The notes beneath the pieces were generated by a model. It ran no database searches, was not told the DNA's origin, and saw only the letters and a program-made list of their open reading frames with translations. A program made the translations under genes and the position numbers. Positions 1 to 12,730 of a stretch of 64,000 nucleotides of DNA are shown in pieces. Every line of letters begins with the position of its first letter. Within the stretch, counting starts at the first letter, position 1. The DNA comes from Aulostomus chinensis (taxonomy: Eukaryota > Chordata > Actinopteri > Syngnathiformes > Aulostomidae). Location of the stretch: the NCBI GenBank assembly GCA_037954235.1, contig JBBMOA010000002.1:17858009-17922008 (forward strand). Direction: 5' to 3'.

Positions 1-3000
1 TGATGACCATCTGGTTTCTTGGCACATTGTGTACTCACATCCCCTCTCACTTCTCTCATCAGCACACGACTTGTTCTGACAAAAATAAGTGGCAGTGTGA
101 GCAATTGGACAGGAAGAAGTGAGGGGTTAATGAGTCCTGGGAGGTCAGAGGTCAAGAGGGTGATGGCTACAATGTTGCTAGGGTTTCACATGAGAGCCCC
201 TCTCAGCTGTTCCATCTTTATGAAATTTCCTTTGGCACCTTTGATTCTGTGGCATGTCAGCAGTGTTTCACCAAATGTCTTCCCCTGAAACAAGCTGAGC
301 CCTGTCAGCTTTTCTTTCTGTCTGTATTTAGTGACGGCTGCCTGTTGCCTCCCTACGGTGTGGCAGGAGTGTACGAGGGTGAGTTTGAGCCAAGTCACGC
401 TGGAAACAGTTGCATTGACCTGATCTTTATTAGTGCTGTATGTATCTCTGAAGAGAAGACAGTGAACATCAACTGGGCTCAAACAACAAAAGTTCTAACA
501 TAAATTTGTTCCTAGTCAAACTCAATTTCCAGACAGGAAGCATAGCCTGATGTCTAGTGAAACCCTTTGTTCCTGACATCCACCTCCTGTAACATCAATG
601 TCTGTGTAAACCCAGGTGACTGACAGTTAAAAGAGGTACACAGCAGATGTCAGGAGCAAAAAGTTACACAGAGTCATCAGGTTTTGCTAAATGTCTGCAA
701 GACTAATTTGAGAGTTTTAATAAATCACGTGTAAGAACAAATTTGCACAAACATTTCATGATTGAGGGCCAGAAAGAAGTCATTCGCTTTGTCAACACAT
801 TGCAAAACCTTATTTTCCAATGGTAGTGTCATTTCAAGAAGCTGTTGACTGTTAACCATAAAATAAAGTTTTGTGAACGACATCATACTAACAGCCACCC
901 ATTACACTGCCTTTGCCAGCATTTCCACCATTAAATCAAGTTTCTTACTGACTTTATATTTGCATTGTTTGTGTCGACACTTGAGTGGTGCTGCTAGTAT
1001 TTCATTTCAACTGATGTGCTGTCACCAGATAATTACAGTGGTCATTTTTCTATGAGATGGGATGAATTTGGAATCACTTCATGATCTTATATCTTTGAAT
1101 TTTATCTTTTAAGTGCTACAATGTCTTTTAAATATTTGTTTTTCTTCTTATTTGCGATCTTATGGTCTCTTGATGTCTCCTGTGTCATTTGTTTTAATTC
1201 TGTTGTGTAGGTGTTACACTGGTGACAGCAGATAATAAGACAGCTTTTTTACATAATTGATGTTGGTGTCCTCTGCTCAAAGAACCTGTTTGACCTCCTC
1301 TTCTTATCTCATTCACTGGAATGACCTTCAAGAGAAAAACAGTTAATCTGGAATACAGAGAGAGGGTGTGAAAGAAGGGCCAGAAAGAAGTCATTAGCTT
1401 TGGTGGGTCAGTTATTTTGGAAAGTGCAAATCATTTTGCATCATCTAAATTGCCGACTCCAGTCGCGTAATGTTAAAATGCCTTTCCAGTTCAATCAAAA
1501 TCTGCTTTCTCTTTTTCCTCAGCAAAAAATAAACTCCCTCTGAGTTGTGTGAAGTATAATTTGAAATAATTCCTCAAAGAATCAATGACCAGAACTGAAT
1601 AAAAGAAAAGTCATTAAACAGACAAACAATTCAGACACGCATAGCTCACATTTGTATCTTTGCCAAGGGCGTATTAGAGCTCTACCCGTCTGGGATTTTT
1701 TTTTTTTTGTCCAATCCTTCCAATCCTTCAACCATTCGTTTCTGCAGGATTATCCTTTAAAAAATGATACATGTTGGTACAACCAGTCAGATTGATAATG
1801 GTTAAAAAAAAAACCCAAAAAAAAACAACAACCTTCAAGCAAATCCACCTCGAACAGGAAGTCGAAACTGGATGAGACGAGAATGCAGAGAATTGAGAAA
1901 AGATGTATCTTCAATATTCAGGACAAGTTCAGTGTATTTTAAAGAATGCTGTTATATGGTCAAGTTCAGCTTGTCACATTCCCACAGAGGAGCACCCAGA
2001 CTAAAGGATTTAGTGTCCAACAAAGTTGGAGGGACACTGAACAGAATCACTAAAGTCAGGTTTCCAACCAAATGTATAACTGTATTTTCAGAAAAAAATT
2101 AGCAAAAGAAAATGCAAAATTTCTACATAATTCCGTCCATTCTTGTTACGTGAATATTACGTATTTCTTCATCAAGATAAGCAATAGGTGGGGCACTAAT
2201 TCACCCCTCTACTGACTGGAGGAGGGTGCAGCTCAAACCTCAAATGAACATAGACACAAATGAAGGAAAACAAAACAACAAGATGGATATAAAACTTATT
2301 GAAAGTAAGGTAGCAGACTTGATGACCACCAGACTGAACTACATGAATGGGTTGCTGAATGTTTCCATTTCATTTTTTTTTCGCAGTTGTCTTTTATTGA
2401 TACATCAACTTTTCCACCTTGCCTCAAGTGTTAAAAACCTAATTGTGATATTTTGAGACTTTATTCCAATATCGGGAGTTTCCTGATGACTCTTCATTAA
2501 CTCACATGATAACTGTAGCTTGCGTGATAGCCTCTTATACTGAATCACAGCAGCTGAACTGCTAAACCAGTTGATTACTGGCAGGAGAGAACCCAGCAGG
2601 AAGAAATAAATCATGATTTCTGATTCTAAAAGTTTCCCTCAGATTACTGATGCTACACTACTCATCAAAAAGCTTTTGGCATCACTTGCTTTTTTAACTA
2701 ACTTATGCCATATCAGTTTCTGCTGGGACTGGGCTCTATGACAGCTGTCACTCAAACAACACTCCTCTAAACTGGGGATCTCAGTCAATACATTGGGTTG
2801 TTACTCTTTACTGTAAAAGAAAAATGCAGGAGTGGTTTCTTGCCGTGAAACAACAGAAAAAGACATTACAGACATTGGACAAGGTGTGTATTTGCACAGG
2901 AAGACAGAGTGAAAAAGGGGAGAGAAGATGTTGCTGCTGGCCGCAGACGCAGCTGGTTCCTGCAGAGGAAGCCCAGATGGAGGCCCAGGTCCTGCTGCCT

Positions 3001-3697
3001 GCTGCTGTCTGCTACTATCACTGAAGCCAGCCCTGCTGCCTGGCCTCCCCAGGGGCAGGCAATACACACACACCACAAAACGCACAAACACACACTTCTC
3101 TTTTGAGCGGCAGTGTCAGGCAGTGCAGGAGGAGGGTTCACACAAGAGCACAACCCCTCAGGCTGAGCTATGAGACAAGATGACCTGACACACATACACT
3201 TACTTCTGTGTGCGGTTGCTACATACATGCTGCTGGAAAGGAGCAAGAACAACAGAGAGATGAACTGAAACGAAGAAAGGGAAGAGGATGGACAGTAAAT
3301 GTGTCAAGTCTGCTGGATGTGGGTATAAACCTGTGTATCATGCGCGTTTATAAAACCAAGCAAAGTCATACGGATACATTGAAAAAGAAACTACCAGAAC
3401 AAGCAAGAACCATCAGGAGGCGAAAGAAAGCAATCTTTGGAACTTTATAGCTCAGCCCATCTCTCTCCAGGGCAGTTCAATGGGTCATACCAGGATTTAC
3501 CAAAGACTCATGCTGGCTGAAATATGAGGAGTGACTTGAGAAGCCTCAAGGCCACATTATGGGAGTGAAAGTTCAGCCAAAAAGACCTCTAAACTTGAAG
3601 TCTTAGTAGAGTTTTATTTTTTAATTTGTCTTTGCAACACCAAACTTCCTACAATTTATGTACAAGTAAGAAAGTCTGCATCATAACAGCTGAAAAC
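1..3697. other. Left flank, no gene recognised
   Basis: No open frame here shows family similarity, plausible splice borders or sustained coding character. The stretch is AT-rich ordinary vertebrate non-coding DNA with short CA-rich patches near 3060-3100 and 4440-4460. In human the gene beyond CBFA2T3 on this side is ACSF3; I looked for its acyl-CoA synthetase motifs and saw none. Confidence 0.6.
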
Positions 3698-3902
3698 ATG
3701 TCTGCTGAAGTCCACTTGGAGCACCAGAGGAAGGCTAACCTGAGCGCTGGATCGCCATCATCACCGGCATTTACTCCTCGTGTCCCTACTGTCATGCTGG
3801 TCAGTCGCAGTGAGCTGAGAGGGAAACACTTTGCCCACAGAGTCCAGCATAGAGACCCTGATGTAAACCTGGCACCTGGTGGCCTATACAAATGTAGCGA
3901 AG
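3698..3902 (+). CDS. Possible distal first coding exon of CBFA2T3
   Basis: An ATG with A at -3 opens a 68-codon frame that stays open to GAAG|GTAGGA at 3902/3903, leaving one spare base. The next recognised CBFA2T3 exon (27909) needs exactly one base before its first full codon, so splicing would fuse this frame to the CBFA2T3 start region without a stop. The composition (Ser/Pro-rich start, then charged residues) looks more like coding than the neighbouring frames. Human CBFA2T3 also has a long isoform with an extra N-terminus from a distal exon, but I see no clear residue similarity to it. The donor is mediocre. It could instead belong to another gene or be chance. A possible acceptor, ATAACAG, lies just before the ATG, so it may be a second rather than a first exon. 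Confidence 0.35.
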
Positions 3903-5020
3903 GTAGGAGCCTGTCATTTCAAGAAGCCTGTTCTATGAAATCTTTTGGCACCATGTTACAGTGATGAGTGATGAAGCGACCTGCAGCTGTCAGGTCTGCT
4001 CATTACGTCAGAGTGATTGATGGATTATCTGTTTGTGTTGACTTTAGCAACACAGGGCAAAGTGAGCTTTCTTCATCTTGCTAGCAGACCTCATATTTGT
4101 TGAGGCTCTCAAGGTTAAACTGACATCAAAAATTACAGTCTAATCTATGAGACGATCTGATACTTCCTTCATGCTTTGAATTTTTGTTGTTGTGTTTCTT
4201 CAAAAAACCTCATGTTATAGAAGTTGAATTAATGAGTTAATCTAAATGAAAATGACCATCGAGTGCGTCTTATTCTGTCATGCATTGTGATTGTCACATG
4301 AGCTGTCAACCCAATTTAGCGTGGACAAACTCAGTGAAGCTAATGTGTCCTGTAGCATGGGAAAGGAAAAGGAAAGAGATTTTTAGAGAATTGTGTGGGT
4401 AGGGGATTTTCCTCTGGGCTTCCCCACACATGCGCACGCACAAACACACACACACACACGCAGGGAACTGAAGCACTTTCTGGAGTTTCATAGCTAAGGC
4501 TCCACTGTCTCTGCAGCATTAATGCAGGTTATGAGGGTACATCCCAATGAATGATGGAGCAAAAACTTAAAGGCAGCATTTTGCAGACAGATGAAGGATG
4601 CTTGAAAGCCTTCCAGGAGAGGAAGGCGAGAGAGGAGAAAAAAGGTAATTGATTCTTAAAGCACTGGCAACACTGAAGTAGTGCCTTGAGGTAAAAATGA
4701 AAACCCTCACTTAAATCAGCAAAAGTTCAGGAAGAGAGAGATGCATTAAGATTCAGACATTAAAAGCCTAATTTTATGGACTCTAAATATGTTGGAACCG
4801 TAAGCCAGAGAGGACTAATACCCAACGTAGTGAATTACCTGCAGCGCTTGCCGTCTCTTGGCAGTAATGAGCTTTGTGAACATTGCACCGATAAGGCCTC
4901 TATAATTAGGCTTAGTCATAAGCATCCCCCCTGTAATTCTGTGATAAAAACCCAGTAGAACTGTGGTGTCAGTGCTCCAACCCATTTGTCTAACATGCAC
5001 ACAGACACACATACAGACAT

Positions 5021-5021
<1 letters not shown>

Positions 5022-5078
<57 letters not shown>

Positions 5079-5146
5079 GTACTTCCATAAGAAATGAAAA
5101 TGTGTGAACAGTAAACACAACTCTTTGTCTCAAGTCATTTACCTGT

Positions 5147-5193
<47 letters not shown>

Positions 5194-5519
5194 TGTTTGT
5201 CAGAAGGGCTGTGGTACAGTCCAGTAATATGTTCACACTGTATATAGTAGACGCAGTGGTAGTGTGTGTCTGTGTCTGTGTCTGTGTCTGTGTCTGTGTC
5301 TGTGTGTCCTTGTCTGCGTCTGTGTCTGTGTGTCTGTTTCCGTGCGTGTGAAGCGTTGTGAGCTGCAGCATAGGCTTCCTGTGAGGGAGCAGATGTCGCA
5401 GAGCTCAGGCACAGCTGCGACGAGCGATAACCACGGTGGCAAGAATATGTCGGCACGCTGGCTCTTCTCCCTAGGCCTTATCAGCCGCGCACAGCATACA
5501 GTCAGACACACACACACAT

Positions 5520-5557
<38 letters not shown>
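5022..5557. repeat. Compound microsatellite cluster (CA, TG, TGTGTC, CA)
   Basis: Four simple arrays occur in 536 bp: (CA)n 5022-5077, (TG)n 5151-5186, TGTGTC-like hexamers 5262-5338, and (CA)n 5505-5557. CA followed by TG on one strand makes the arrays inverted complements, able in principle to pair as hairpins. The long Cys/Val and Thr/His frames across it are repeat artefacts. Confidence 0.95.
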
Positions 5558-5559
<2 letters not shown>

Positions 5560-6129
5560 ATATAGACGCTACAATAAGAAACTGCCACCCAGCTCTCGCA
5601 CACCCTCACAGCAGGCCCAGATAGAAGGAGGAAAGCAATGTGAGAGAAGGAGAGAGAAGAACAGGAGCAAGGACTAAATGAAGGAACTTTGAGTGAAATG
5701 GTGCAGTGAATCCCTAACAGAGTCTTGGCTCACGTCTGCTGTATCATGGATGTTGTAATTTTGTGCCAAAGCTAATCCTTCATAGCTATGAATAGACTAC
5801 TCTCTCGTTCCAAAAAAAAAAAATCATCTCAACGGTTACAACTTTAGTGCATATTTGGCTCTCAAATGCTGTTTAAGATCAAAATGATTTTGTGACAAGT
5901 ATCATTTGAAAAACAACTCTGCGTTCAACCATGTTGAAAACAGTCACACATCACATTGTCTTATCAAGTGTAAAAATCTGTTTTTGTCAACGATATAATG
6001 AAACAACCACTATACTTACTCCAACTGTGGGAAAAGTTGTATCTTTAGTTTCATCACAAAATTCATGGTTCATGTTTCACTTTTGTTAAGTCACCTTATT
6101 GCAGTAGTGATCATAACCAAAATGACAGT

Positions 6130-6250
6130 CCATCCATCTTCTTCCACTTAAGGGTCAAAGGGGGGCGGGAGCCTATCCCGGCCAGGACTCGGATCCACAA
6201 CCTTCTTGTTATGAGGCGACAGTGCTAACCACTGCACCACCGTGCTGCCC
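6130..6250 (-). mobile_element. tRNA-like SINE fragment with internal deletion
   Basis: Read on the minus strand, it begins with the fish repeat head GGGCAGCACGGTGGTGCAG. It contains an A-box-like TGGTGCAGTGG (plus 6229-6239) and a degenerate B-box-like GTGGATCCGAGTCC (within 6184-6198). It then jumps directly to a tail-like GGGATAGGCTCC segment ending in GATGGATGG. The longer relative at 54726-54990 carries sequence that is missing here between head and tail, so this copy looks internally deleted. Confidence 0.6.
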
Positions 6251-7059
6251 AAAATAACCATAGGGAAAAAAAAAACACTTAAAATTTACTGCAAACATGC
6301 AGTTTCACCAGTCCACTATTTAACATATCTGTCAAAAAACACAATGAAATAAATGTGGCTGGTAAATAAAAATGAAAAAGATGAACATTGATACTGATTA
6401 TGCAAAGAGAAAGAGAGTAAAATAAGAAACTGGGAGAGGGGCTTGCCAAGTGTTACAGGAGAGGTGAAGTGTCAGTGAGAAATATGTGCGTGTGTGTGTG
6501 CGTGTGTGAGTTCATGCATGTGTGTAACAGGAGAGAGACAGAGAGAGAGAGAGAGAAGTGGGTAGAGGATAGAGTGAGAGCAGTTATCCTCTCTATTTTC
6601 TCAACACCAGCTTTGTGGTTTTGGTGAGGAACAGATGTTCACAAGTTGATACAGTTCCTCATCCTCCTCCACTCTTTATCTCCAGTGCCACCAACTGTCT
6701 GCACACACAAACATGCACACACCTTCTTGAGTTTTCATCATTTTACAGGATATAACTTTGACTACCATTCATTCCCCGCAGACTTACCCAAACCCTGACC
6801 ATAATCACTACTATCCTACACTTAACTTAATTTTAAACCAATTCTCCATCCTATAATCCAGTGATTTATTTTATTGGGACTTCTTGTCCATATTAGGGAG
6901 GTGGATGTGTAGACAGAATTATGTGCTCCCAACACAAGCATATTCACCAAGATGCTGAGGATTTTCACTGTCCTTTTCCCTCGACACTCGGTCTGAACGC
7001 AGCTCTTCTTGAGTCAGCACTTTCATTTATCAGGTGTCACATCCTTTGATGCCATTTTG

Positions 7060-9230
7060 CGCCTCAGTTGGTCAGCCGCTACCTTCCAAAGCCGTTACAA
7101 AGCTGAAGTCCTTCACAGAGTGCAAGGAACACATACAAAAAACAATAAAATAACAAGAAACACAGACAGAAAAAAACACTAACACACATGCAAAGCCAGA
7201 GTAAAAAGAGGTACATCAAAAAAATCTAAAGAGAACTGTTGATTTGGAAGAAGATGAATTAAAAGCAATGGACACATTTAGCTGGGATTTGAAAGTAGTG
7301 AGAATTGAAGGTTTTTTTTCACATTTGATCAACATAGAAGTGGTAGATTCATCACATTAATGACTAAAAATGAACCAGCATCCCTGAGAGATCTACAAGC
7401 TTCTACCAGGGTCAGGTAAAAGTATCTTGGACCTTTAAAGTTCAGTGAGTTTCAGAAACTGAGCTGTTTGGGTTCTTGTTACAACTTTGGCAACAGCATT
7501 ATTGATTAAGATCACTAAGGTGGTCGGATTGCTGTCTTTCTGGGAACAGTCCGATGTGGAAGTCCAGCTTGCTTGAGATAAAAACGTACAATTTTGTCTA
7601 GATTATGTATTCTCAACAAGTCTCTGAACCTTGTGATATCTATAAGGTGGTATAAGGTTGATTTTCTTATGGATTCAATGAGACAAACATGTAAATGGGA
7701 ATCCAGGACAATGTGGAGGAGAGAAATAGATTCTTATTTTTCAAGGACAGACTGTTAGGCTGAGCACTGACTCTTATTCCAAATTCAGTGAGGTCAGATT
7801 TGTCTTCATTAAACTGAAAAACATGTATGAACATCCAGCTCATATACTGTCCAAGGAGGTCTGTAGAAGTGAACTAATTGATTTGACTTTTAAATTTGAC
7901 TATAAAACTCTGAATGGATTAAATTCTGATCAAATTGCAGAGGCCCGAGCACTGACCCTTGCAGAACTCCATAGGACTGGGATCAACTCATGACCATCTA
8001 GGAGAGACAAAACCAGTGTTCAAGCCTGTCTTTTAGTTAATAGTGTTCACAGTATCAAATTCAGCAATAGTATCCAATATCGTGAAGCTTGATGTGAATC
8101 TATTAATGTCACTCAGGAACTTGATCAAATCAGTGCCTGTTTACAGTGATTGGGTCCAAATCAAGGTGGTTATTTTGAGCTCAAAATATGCTGTGCCAGC
8201 TCTCAATATTTTGGATTTCCAGGGGTGTTAGTAGTTTTTGAGTACTGTTGCATGTTTTTTGGGGGGTTTTTTTCAGCTTGATTGCTGTGGTTTTCTGGGC
8301 TTTGAAAGACCGTGGAGGTGAACTGCCTGACATCCAGGCAACAGAAAACTTAAAAAGACATCAAAATCTTTACCAGACCAGCTTACTGTGATTTATAGTT
8401 TAATTCTTCAGTTATTCCTTTTTTTGTGAAGGGCAAGGTCATTAACTCTGCAGAAAGAAATTTCTGAGGTATTGATACTCATACATTGATTAATTTACCC
8501 ACAGTGGCAAACAGTGTTCAAGCATAATTATCTTCTAAATTAATAATAGGAGACAGAATTGATTGTATTGCATTTTTCAGCACTAAATTGATGCTCAAGC
8601 CTCTTCCTTAAGACACTTTAGTACATTTAGAGTTGGGATTTATTTCAGTTGATCAACATTTCAGCAAGTTCGTTGAGTTTTCCTCCACGATGCTCATGGC
8701 TTAGTTGAAGATTCTGGAGCAGCTCATCATATAGTGAAGATTTTATAATTAAAATTGGTAGATCATCATACAGATACTGCATTAACTGGTTTTATTATGA
8801 CCTTGTTGTAGTAAATGATCCAAAAAGTTAGCATGAAGCTCAATGGCAGTGGTAATATTAAGATCTTTGGAGATAAGCAGGTCCAGTGTTTGCCCTTATT
8901 TGGAGTAGGCTCTCTAATGTGGTCGAGTGAGACTGATCATCCTGAAGACACTTAGAGACAGCATCAGTGATGCCTTTTTTTTTGGTTTAGGAAGTGATGA
9001 TGGATCGTCTTTACATCAGACTAGAGGGGGCTGGCGTCACCAGAGGACGTTTCTTGGAGGTCGCTCCATTCCATGTTTAAGGGTAGGTTTCTGGAAGGAA
9101 CTTGTTTTCAAGTTGCAGTACTTCAGAGGTTCAGGTTTGAGTAGTGAGAGAGACATTGGACCTTCTGCCCCTTCTCCAGGTTCAGATGCAGACCCCAGCT
9201 GCCTTTGAGCCCAACTATAGAAGAGCTGTA
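7060..9230 (-). mobile_element. Decayed antisense non-LTR retrotransposon (LINE)
   Basis: On the minus strand, 7941-7970 reads GVLQGSVLGP, the reverse-transcriptase block usually seen as GVPQGSVLGP in fish LINEs. Further along the same strand come traces of the NFLQLNEDKTE-like block (around 7790-7830), an LGVILDS-like block and a VVTRTQT-like block, interrupted by stops and shifts. Higher coordinates (about 8640-9000) resemble the non-coding strand of the upstream endonuclease region of such elements. No intact frame remains, and both ends are estimates. Family is probably in the L2/Rex1/CR1 group; not active. Confidence 0.55.
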
Positions 9231-9798
9231 CCTCAATGTCTCTCCCAAAAAGATAATGTTATCTTTGCATATCGAAGCGAAGTAAAATCTGGTCAACTGG
9301 ACGTAAGTTTAATAACAATTATCTTTGCATTTATTTGTTTGACTGTCTCTATTGACCGTCTGCATTATGTGAAGAAAAAAAAAAACTACCTGGTGGATTC
9401 TCATGAAACTGTGTAGTTTGGTGGCAAATAAATAGGCTTTATCCTTAAATTTTTATTAATTTCTCAGGATACTTAGATATCATTGTTTTACTTCTTATGT
9501 CTGGAGCTGACTGAAGAAATGTTTTTCTAGGCTAAAATGATAAAGCTCTCAAACATAAAAGACTAACAGTGGATATCAGTAAGGATAAATACGTGGAGTA
9601 GAATTAAGCTACCATACCAGAATACCAACAGTAACGGAGTGTGTAGAGCTTTTATTTATGGGTTGTTTTAAGCACACAAGTTAAGTATTTTAAAGGAAAT
9701 TACTCATTCCAAAGAGCGTGAATGAATTTTGAATTCCTGTCTTGGCTGTCGGATTTTAACAACCAACACTTTGCTGCTCGATTGCAAATGAAATGTTT

Positions 9799-9814
9799 GG
9801 GGGGGGGGGGGGGG
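9799..9814 (+). repeat. Poly(G) run of 16
   Basis: Uninterrupted G run in otherwise AT-rich non-coding DNA. G-quadruplex potential; also a place where read or assembly length may be wrong. Confidence 0.9.
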
Positions 9815-10360
9815 TCTATGTGTGCAATTTGTAAAAGCAGCATTCCAGCATACGTGCTTGAGTGGGTGGGTCAATGATCCGTTTCACCACGCCGTATTAA
9901 AGAGAGTGTCCGTCTTTTGTGGAGCAGTTTGAGGACATGATCATATTAAAGATGTGGAGGATGTCACTCTGTCAGAGGAAAGAGTGTTTAAGTAAGACGA
10001 CTCATATTCACTGAGGATGCATGTGTCTAAACACAACACCAATCATTATCTGCCTTTCAATCAGTGAAAGACAAACCAGCTTCTGTTTTCAAGTGAGACG
10101 TTTCATGATGATGACAGGAACTCACCTAATGTCTTTAACATCATCTCCATAAGAATCTGGTGTGTGAGAGATGGGAGAGAAATGAAGAGTGCAGGAACAC
10201 AATGGGTCGAGCATTCCCTTTCAGTCGACTTCAGGGTCTTATCTCCTTTCAGCACACCAGCCTATGACTGCCATTATGGGGAAAGATTTACAATGTGTGA
10301 GGTGTGGAAATGCTGCAAACTTCTCTCTTTCATCCTACTTTTACTCTATCTCTCTTACCC

Positions 10361-10368
10361 CACACACA

Positions 10369-10415
<47 letters not shown>

Positions 10416-10426
10416 ACACACATACA
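10361..10426. repeat. (CA)n microsatellite
   Basis: Nearly perfect CA dinucleotide array with one AA and two TA interruptions. Overlapping Thr/His frames are artefacts. Confidence 0.95.
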
Positions 10427-10544
10427 CGCAAATACTCATACATGCACACATCATTTCCATACCAGCTAAGATCAAACCACAACTTCTTGCATATTAGAAA
10501 GTACCGCGATGCTGTTAAATTAATAGAGTCCAGAGGAGGTGGAT

Positions 10545-10560
10545 GGGGGGGGGGGGGGGG
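10545..10560 (+). repeat. Poly(G) run of 16
   Basis: A second 16-base G run, 730 bp after the first; non-coding. Confidence 0.9.
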
Positions 10561-10934
10561 TGTAAGGGGACAGAGAGATACAGATGGTGAAAGAAAGAAA
10601 GAGGAAACAAAGCAGTGTTCATCATTAATGCCTTCAAAGGGACTTCCAGTCGCAGTATTATGGCACAGAGAGTTCATCGAAGCGAGTTCCCACCTTGTGT
10701 GTTTCATTGTGCGGTTTATCAGGCCGACCACATGGAGTGTTGGAGCTAACCCACTGACCACTCAACAAAAGGCCAAATTAAGAGGAATGAGAGGCTGTTG
10801 TGGAGGGAGGCTGTCAGGCTGATGGACGCCGTTCTTGAGGAGAATAGCATCCTGTCAATCTTGGAGCTGTCACCTTGACAGGAATCCTTTCTTTGGATGC
10901 AACCCCTATCACGAACCTTTCTGTCACTCAAGAC

Positions 10935-10966
10935 CACACACACACAAACAGACAGACACGCACACA

Positions 10967-10997
<31 letters not shown>
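10935..10997. repeat. CA/CACG compound microsatellite
   Basis: A CA array interrupted by CACG tetranucleotide units around 10960-10985, so it is CpG-bearing, unlike most CA arrays here. Confidence 0.9.
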
Positions 10998-11180
10998 TTT
11001 TTCTCAGTATTCTGCATCAGTGCCTCACTGGAAACAAATAAGGGCCAAAGACAGAAACAGAAATATAGAAACCTTCATCAACTCTGCATTCATCTCTTCG
11101 ACCACTATACACACTGCTTCTCAAAGGCCGCACTTCTAATGACCTGTGAATTTGTGCATATTGTTGAAGGACCGTACTAA

Positions 11181-11181
<1 letters not shown>

Positions 11182-11224
<43 letters not shown>
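11182..11224. repeat. (TG)n microsatellite
   Basis: Pure TG array of about 43 bp in non-coding DNA. Confidence 0.95.
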
Positions 11225-11228
<4 letters not shown>

Positions 11229-12084
11229 GTAATTTAGATCCACACATTTGGATGGGTGTTATGTAGTTAGACTTTGAATTTACTCCGTCAAAAATTGGTA
11301 TGAGAACCTGTAATGTTCCAGTAACAGAGAGACGGGGCTTCCCCCTGCAAGCACATTATTGAATCAGAAGTGAAGTCCCAGGCTTCAAATGAAACTGACG
11401 TTTGTGTTGGAGGCTGGTGAGGCTGGTGGGACAGGAGTCGGGGCAGAGCAGCTGTCTGTGTGTACTTTACAAGCTGGTTCTGTTTGTTCTGCAGACACAG
11501 GAGGGGTCAGGAGTGTGTCAGCTTTGTCTTCTGTCGTCCTTCGTGTTTGTGTGTGTGTGTGTGTGGGAGTGAGTGAGTGTGTATATCTCCACCAAAAGAG
11601 TTAGTGCGGGAGCAGGTGGGAGGGGCAAACAGTGACCAACAGTGTGGACAGGTGGAGGATTCTCACTATGGAGGCTCCAGATATACCTGGCTGTGACTCT
11701 CTGATATTAACATCTTTTTGATTAAATATCCATTTATTTTGTGATTGACATTACAAAATTACAACATTAAAACCTGACGGAACTATTAGTTAATTCATAA
11801 ATTTCTCTGTTGTATCATATAGAAATTTCCAATCACAAAACCATGAATTTTAAGGAAAACATGTTAAATATTCAATAAAATTCTTCATTCATTCATTTAT
11901 TCATTCACGGAGTAATGTAATGATTGATTTGGTTAAAAAAATTTCCAACAAACATAAAGAGAAACAAAAACAAAACAAATTAATTCTTGGGAAAAGCAAA
12001 GTTGTGAAAATTTTCCCATTCTGTGCTGCTCTTCCATCCATTCATCTGTAGTCTACCTGGGTTTCAAGACTTTTCGGGTATTTG

Positions 12085-12087
<3 letters not shown>

Positions 12088-12142
<55 letters not shown>

Positions 12143-12143
12143 A
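12088..12143. repeat. (CA)n microsatellite
   Basis: CA array with a single CG interruption, shortly upstream of the CpG-richer promoter-like region. Confidence 0.95.
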
Positions 12144-12229
12144 ATAAACGCGCACGCACACTCACACACGCATTCTTTTATTTCTACTCACCCCCAGAAT
12201 GGAACCCACATTCAGTTGTGGGTGTTAAA

Positions 12230-12683
12230 TCGCGAAAATCAAGTGTGCAGTATTATGAATTGAACTGGGACCGATGAGCCTCTCCTTGGTGTCCTCCTCG
12301 TCCTGATATGAGGAAACAGCGGCCCCCACGGGCAGACAGCGGTACTGTCAGCTAGGCGCAGCTCGATCTGCTTCTCAGGCTGTTGGGATCCGAACAGTTT
12401 ATGAGAGCAATAATTAGAAAGCGTAAAATTCGATTTAGGCCATTTAAAAAATATGTAACGTGACGGATTTGCAGTGTAGTAACTTTCACATGAATCGGTA
12501 AATATCTTGTTGTTTCGGCTCATATTCTTGCAGAAATATTACTGTGTTTCATGATAGATCTTCTCTTAGAAAGGATTCCTGCACTGTAGCTGCCAGCTCT
12601 GATGGTACCAGAGAGAGAGAGAGAGGGGGGGGGGGGTAGCAGCTCCAGATGGTGTTTAAACGCAGACAGAAGGCTACAGTGGG

Positions 12684-12730
<47 letters not shown>

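Larger units (their letters stand above)
3903..12229. other. Non-coding stretch upstream of the main CBFA2T3 promoter
   Basis: This is intron 1 if the distal exon at 3698 is used, otherwise 5' flank. It holds the repeats listed separately (microsatellite cluster, SINE piece, decayed LINE, G runs). No exon-like frame was recognised in the rest. Confidence 0.55.

Noticed and set aside
2801..3252. Overlapping Cys/Ala/Ser-rich frames on both strands around 3 kb
   Set aside because: Several frames are open at once because of local GC-rich and CA-rich composition. There are no splice-compatible borders or family matches.
12239..12523. Minus-strand frame near the CpG-richer region as a divergent gene
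   Set aside because: There is no recognisable domain, it lies over the CA array edge, and no downstream exon was found.
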